A stretch of DNA of 64,000 bases from Pseudovirgaria hyperparasitica (lineage: Eukaryota; Ascomycota; Dothideomycetes; Acrospermales; Acrospermaceae): assembly GCF_010093815.1 (NCBI RefSeq), contig NW_022985565.1:87924-151923 (forward strand), given 5' to 3'. The notes under the pieces are model-generated. The model did not search any database and was not told the DNA's origin. It saw nothing but the letters and a program-made list of their open reading frames with translations. The translations under genes were made by a program, and so were the position numbers. This document shows, one piece after another, positions 59,844 to 64,000 of the stretch; the stretch's first letter is position 1, and the number at the start of each line of letters is the position of its first letter.

Positions 59844-59962
59844 ACATTCGGCCATACCAACCAGAAAGCAAGCGGTCCCGTTCGCTCCCGCCTATTTAAG
59901 CTGGTTAGGGGTGGATTAGTAGTTAGGTGGGTGACCACTAGCGAATACCCACTGCTGAATGT
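59844..59962 (+). rRNA. 5S ribosomal RNA gene (dispersed copy)
   Basis: The 119 bases fit the family length of 118-121. The first nine bases ACATTCGGC pair with the last nine GCTGAATGT to form helix I, with one G:U-type pair. The internal control region is plain: TTTAAGCTGGTTAGGGG (box A area) and TTAGTAGTTAGGTGGGTGAC (box C), followed by CACTAGCGAAT. These follow known fungal 5S sequences closely, with a few C-to-T-like differences. 5S genes lie scattered through Pezizomycotina genomes rather than in the rDNA array. The copy may be active or slightly decayed. Confidence 0.9.
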
Positions 59963-59973
59963 TTTACATTTTT
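59962..59973 (+). terminator. Pol III terminator T-runs after the 5S gene
   Basis: Four T (59962-59965) follow the 3' end directly, and five more T (59969-59973) come three bases later. RNA polymerase III stops at such runs. Confidence 0.6.
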
Positions 59974-61133
59974 GGAACGTTCTAATGCCCACTAATCACT
60001 TCATCATACACCCGTCGTGTTGTTCTCTCCATGTATGACTGACTATTACATCGATTATAATGATCATGGGTTGAATATATGTTTTCTTACCGAATTTACC
60101 ATGTTTGCATTGTCCAACCATGCTTTAGTATTTTACTCTACTGATATATGCAAATGTCTCTCGGCTACATGTCCGGTCGTTAATCAATAGTTGAAAAATA
60201 GTTATAGGTAATGGTTATCTGCATGTAGCAATGCTATCTAGCTGAAAGTGTACTGTGCAAAGTTAGCCTGTAAGGCGCGGTTAAGGGGAGTGTTAAGTAC
60301 TATAAGACAGTCTTTGGAACAGGTCTCGGTATCTCCAATTGTAGTTCTGATATATGTTTTTGATATGTCTTGACTAGCTCTTGTGAAAGCTCGAGCGTCT
60401 ACCTATGTACTTCCACCCTGGACCCATAAGACAACACTGTTAACTGTTTCGTCCTCAGCCGTTATTTAATGCGGTGCAAATATCCTGCTGTCGATTGCTG
60501 TCTCGATACAATTCTATTATAATCACTGGTGTCAGCAATCATGTGAAAATCTAGGTGATCTTTACATAAGATGGCTGTATTGGGGAATAGCCCCTTACGT
60601 CTTCGGGACATGATAGGATGAGGAAATACGTGGAACGGCCACTGTGATGTTCTCGATGAACTGTGCCGTGCCCAGGCAACCCGACGGTTACGTGCAAGTT
60701 TCTAGACCGAAGGAGTTCTGTTTGCAGAGTATCGCCAAGGTTCTCCACTACTAAAGCTGTAGATGGCCCAGTGCTCCTGTCGAACCCGACAAAGTGCAAC
60801 ATGTACCGCACAGGAAGGAGGCATTTGATGTGCTGTACCATGACGCTTTTTTTGATCTCTGGCAGTTGCTACTCGACTCGGGAAAATGCGTTCCCTCAGA
60901 TGACCACCACTACCCCTGTGCTTGTTCATGCTTCCTTTCACGCCCGCCGCAGGGTCTATCAACAATGTAATGTTTTGTTCACCGCACAATTCACCAACCC
61001 ACAGTGTTTGACCTGGCATACGTATTCCTATAGAACGAACCACGTCATGAGCTTGTATGTCGCCTCCCCAGGCCTGATTACGAAATCCTTCCCAGGTCAT
61101 CGAAAGGAGTCGTGAGTCCAGAGCCCAGCCATC
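59963..61133. other. Intergenic region (1.2 kb)
   Basis: Overlapping frames on both strands occupy 60551-61115 (150 codons plus, 132 and 96 codons minus). None shows a domain, and since they conflict, at most one could be real. The minus-strand frame 60702-61100 reads most protein-like but has no recognisable family. Confidence 0.4.
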
Positions 61134-62171
61134 ATGTCTAGATTCTGGCCATATTCATTTGCTCCAAGGGCACAACCGCTCACTCAGCCATCACACGCCC
61201 AGGTCAATGCCTACTCCGAATATACGAACAGACATGTCCGGCAACACACGCAAGCCCCCTCATCACCACCAGATCTTACCAACTCCATCAAATCATTCCG
61301 CACAGCCATGCTAGATCGAGCCGCACGCCATCTCGGCTGCCAGATGTTCTCCCTGATCCGCGCGACTCTCCATGGCGCAAACACCCCTATTGGAACGCCC
61401 GATCTCTATACGCACCTAGGCACAAGCATTGGCAACCCGTCTATCCTCATCAACTCCGTCTCGCGCCGCTACGTCCTCCCGTTCGTCGAGCCGCACTGGT
61501 ACACCACCACATCGCTCTTTGCCTTCGGCGGCGTACTGCCACACCCGGCAACCCCCTCCAATAACGGCAAGATGGACAGCCACGGCGCCACGGAGCTGTA
61601 TATAAAGTTGGCCAGTCAGCAGCTGAGCGACCACCACACGGCTACAGACGTGCAGAAGTTTGGTGTGCCGCTCCCGATCCTGCCGGCTGACTTTCTTGCT
61701 TTGATCCGCGTGCATGCCGTGTTCGTTGCGGGATCGCCATTCGGCGCGAGTTTTGCGGAGCGCTGGGTGGTGTGGGACGGGCCTGGGTGCTTGCAGAATC
61801 ACCAGCATATTATGGCGCGACCGCTGCTTTTGGCGAAGGTGAACGTGACACCGCGGCCGCTGGGGCAGGTTTATGATGTCGTGGCGGGGCTCTGTATGGG
61901 TGGCAATCGGGCATCGTGGGGGAAGCCTCCAGGGAGTACGACTGAGCATGGAGTTTGGGCGCTGTGGTGTCGCCGGGCGGAGAGGTATGGTCTTCCGTTC
62001 CAGTGGAGGTATTTTCTCATCGTGAGCGGGCCAGGGGCGGTGGCTGTCTCGTGGGATAGTATTGAAGCACTGTTGAGGGCGTTGGTATTTTTGAATAGGC
62101 CTGAGCTGCTGAGGGAGGAGATTTATGCGCTACCGGCAGAGATTAGAGAGGAGTGCGAGATCGTCGAATAG
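61134..62171 (+). CDS. Fungal protein of unknown function, 345 aa
   Basis: A single-exon protein that I do not recognise. It starts MSRFWPYSFAPRAQP. The middle is rich in His, Pro and Ala and holds the stretch TELYIKLASQQLSDHH. A globular part from about residue 180 has ILPADFLALIRVHAVFVAGS, ERWVVWDGPG and LGQVYDVVAGLCMG. Near the end, WRYFLIVSGPGAVAVSWDSIEALLRALVFL suggests a strand-and-helix fold. There is no signal peptide and no obvious membrane segment. The plus-strand frame is long and codon use looks genuine, with strong C/G third positions. It converges with the FSH hydrolase gene, 104 bases between the stops. Confidence 0.65.
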   Translation: MSRFWPYSFAPRAQPLTQPSHAQVNAYSEYTNRHVRQHTQAPSSPPDLTNSIKSFRTAMLDRAARHLGCQMFSLIRATLHGANTPIGTPDLYTHLGTSIGNPSILINSVSRRYVLPFVEPHWYTTTSLFAFGGVLPHPATPSNNGKMDSHGATELYIKLASQQLSDHHTATDVQKFGVPLPILPADFLALIRVHAVFVAGSPFGASFAERWVVWDGPGCLQNHQHIMARPLLLAKVNVTPRPLGQVYDVVAGLCMGGNRASWGKPPGSTTEHGVWALWCRRAERYGLPFQWRYFLIVSGPGAVAVSWDSIEALLRALVFLNRPELLREEIYALPAEIREECEIVE

Positions 62172-62275
62172 GCACTTGGAGGCTGGACTTCTCGGAGACG
62201 CAACCTTTGCTAGAAATAGTTGTTGAGTACCAACCGCTCTATGTATGTCTATATTCTATGCAAACTCGGTCCCGT

Positions 62276-63088
62276 CTATGGCTGGCTCAAAGCCCCTGTC
62301 GCTCGGGCGATGTCCAAGATGCCTTGGGCAGCTTCTGTGACATCAGCAGTCTTGAGCGGAATTCTGTGTGCTCCCTCCCATTCCATGAGCTTCCTGCTAC
62401 TCTCTTCGCAGTACTCCTTGTATAGCATCCGATGCAAGTACAGGCCAGGATCCTGCAGCCCATGTATATGGAAAGTTGGTAGCTTAATCCTCGCCTCTTT
62501 ATCGACCCCCTCATTTGCTTTTATAGCTCCATCAGTAACGGCGTCAACGGTGTGTAGTGATTTGCCTGTTTGTCTTGCCGGATCCAGCACAACCGGGGGC
62601 GCCCTTCCAGCCATAAGGACCCCGAACCTCCACCTCACACCCTCCACACCGCACGTCCCCACGCCTTTACCAGCCGATAACTGCGCCTCCCGCGTTTGCT
62701 GCTCCAAGAGCATACTCGCCGCCATCTTTGCGCCCTGGCTAAAGCCTACAAGTCCAACCCACTCTCCGGTTGCACCTTGCCGATTGTCGTCTTCGATGGC
62801 ACACCGTAGACTATATGTGATCTCTTCCAGGGCACTCTCTACATGAACCGGCGCGTGCTCCTCTTTCCACCGGAGCCAGCGACGGAACGGGCCGTGTTCG
62901 CCATAGACTGTGACGATGTCTGGGTGCGGGGGGCAGAGGAAGGGTGCGTCGACGAAGACGCATCGGAAGTGCTGCCGGAGGAGAGGAAGGAGTGTGCGGC
63001 ACTGCGTTTCGTAGATGAAGGCGTTTACGCCGCCGCCGTGCAGAAAGAGCAGGCGAGGAAGGGCGAGTGCCTCGGACGACACAACCAT
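62276..63088 (-). CDS. FSH-family serine hydrolase
   Basis: A 270-aa single-exon alpha/beta hydrolase of the fungal FSH1/serine hydrolase family. It opens LPRLLFLHGGGVNAFIYETQ, the usual oxyanion-loop start. The nucleophile is Ser117 in VGLVGFSQGAKMA (GxSxG), with Asp213 (HIHGLQDPGL) and His241 (EGAHRIP) completing the triad. There is no signal peptide, so it is likely cytosolic. Family members include esterases of unknown substrate and the thioesterase-like hydrolases beside polyketide synthases, such as LovG. No polyketide synthase or other biosynthetic gene lies in this window, so a specialised role is not supported here. The ATG at 63088 is immediately followed by the conserved core. Confidence 0.9.
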   Translation of the reverse strand: MVVSSEALALPRLLFLHGGGVNAFIYETQCRTLLPLLRQHFRCVFVDAPFLCPPHPDIVTVYGEHGPFRRWLRWKEEHAPVHVESALEEITYSLRCAIEDDNRQGATGEWVGLVGFSQGAKMAASMLLEQQTREAQLSAGKGVGTCGVEGVRWRFGVLMAGRAPPVVLDPARQTGKSLHTVDAVTDGAIKANEGVDKEARIKLPTFHIHGLQDPGLYLHRMLYKEYCEESSRKLMEWEGAHRIPLKTADVTEAAQGILDIARATGALSQP

Positions 63089-64000
63089 TTTCCCTATGAG
63101 CGAGCGTTTCGGTGTTCGCGCTGGCGCGGAGGAATAGATTGTCGATGTCGCGGGCCGTGGTCAGCCTGGTTCCCTGGAATCTACGCTGAAGTGTCACGAT
63201 GGAGTCACAGGAGCAAGTACAAGTCTAAACAAGACTGAATGATGTTGTTAGTAGTTGGCCGGAGTATCTCGGCGGTTCATATCTTCCACCGGAGGGGGCT
63301 GCAGGCCGGACTTCGGTGATGCTGCCAGCCAGCATCAGGCACAAGCCGGAGCCGGTTTCGTCGGCGTCCGTTCCACTGTATATCGCTTTGATGTTTTACA
63401 TTGTGACTGGCACGATGAGACTAGGTTATCTGTCTCCTGTTCTGTTCGGATGTGAAGTCGTTGTCACGGTACTTCTTACTTTTGTCTTCCCCGCTCGTAT
63501 AACGCAAGTGCATGGCATTCTAGGACCTGCAGCCAGCCACATCACGGAGTGAAGTCCGTCGCAGTCATCCTCATGTCGCTCTGGCTTCTTTATACTGAAC
63601 ATACTCACTATAACTGCTCTACAGTCTCCGCTCTTGACCATGGAAACATCTGTCATAGTGGCCAGAATACTATTCATTTTCAGATAGCCGATACCGCTCC
63701 GTTCTGAATGGGTACCGGGATGGGCGGCCTGATGGATCCCCGCACGCGACTAATTCGCCCGAGTGCAGCTTGAGATGAGACAACATCTACATCTCTTGGC
63801 TATTGAACTCTTAGATCTTGCGATTTCATTCTCTTAGGGTATTAATCTGTCTTACCTCGCTAGGGCATGTCTACAGGTCTATCATCTCTGAAATGGTTCT
63901 ACCATGAGTTCGGACTCGGATCTATTCACGAAACAGGCCGTGATGCCTACCTCATCATCTTAGCCAGATCATGTCGAATGTTTGCATATGGGACAAATTC
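63089..64000. other. Intergenic region to the window end
   Basis: It holds the promoter of the FSH hydrolase. Short frames on both strands lack family features. I see no RNA or repeat. Confidence 0.5.

Noticed and set aside
60663-61115. 150-codon plus-strand frame overlapping a 132-codon minus-strand frame
   Set aside because: The frames conflict, neither has a recognisable family, and the region looks intergenic.
62276-63088. Biosynthetic gene cluster suggested by the FSH hydrolase
   Set aside because: No polyketide synthase, NRPS, terpene synthase or tailoring enzyme lies nearby in the window.

Overview
The window comes from a filamentous ascomycete (Pezizomycotina). Several things point there: short introns of 43-67 nt with GTATGT or GTAAGT donors; a dispersed 5S rRNA gene; a kexin, exocyst, NUS1, PHO84-type and CYS3-type gene set of fungal type; a PIR-like cell-wall protein; and AT-rich blocks from which CpA/TpG has almost vanished, the mark of repeat-induced point mutation (RIP). 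A Dothideomycete-like genome with GC-rich gene islands and AT-rich isochores fits best, but no species can be named from the sequence alone.

Layout. The first 0.4 kb holds an (ATT)n tract and a mutated 3' end of a LINE. From 0.46 to 3.88 kb lies a four-exon AMP deaminase gene (minus). A small AT island (4.0-4.44 kb) and a lone protein-kinase gene (5.0-6.0 kb, minus) follow. From 6.1 to about 28.0 kb there is one AT-rich, gene-free block. It resolves into a nest: an old Gypsy-type LTR retrotransposon (6711-27331, paired LTRs and a CTATC target duplication) holds a Tad1-like LINE (9220-14501, 15-bp target duplication) and a second Gypsy-type element (18255-26265, paired LTRs and a TTATA duplication). 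All three lie on the minus strand. Further LTR-like pieces flank the nest, and a 580-N assembly gap lies in the outer element.

From 28.2 kb to the end the window is ordinary gene space. In order: a divergent cytosolic glutamyl-tRNA synthetase (+), a bacterial-like HbpS/GlcG protein (+), a long PhoD-like phosphatase-domain protein (-), kexin (+), a 27-bp minisatellite, an unknown 247-aa protein (+), a membrane-anchored cysteine synthase-like protein (-), a decayed coiled-coil gene (+), a PHO84-type phosphate transporter with a GC-AG intron (-), exocyst SEC10 (-), NUS1 (+), cystathionine gamma-lyase (-), a PIR-like GPI protein (-), a 5S rRNA gene (+), an unknown 345-aa protein (+) and an FSH-family serine hydrolase (-).

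The genes serve separate housekeeping jobs: purine balance, tRNA charging, secretion and glycosylation (kexin, SEC10, NUS1), phosphate uptake and sulfur amino acids. They do not form a pathway cluster. I found no CRISPR array, biosynthetic cluster or clearly new defence system. The most informative structure is the ordered nest of RIP-degraded elements.
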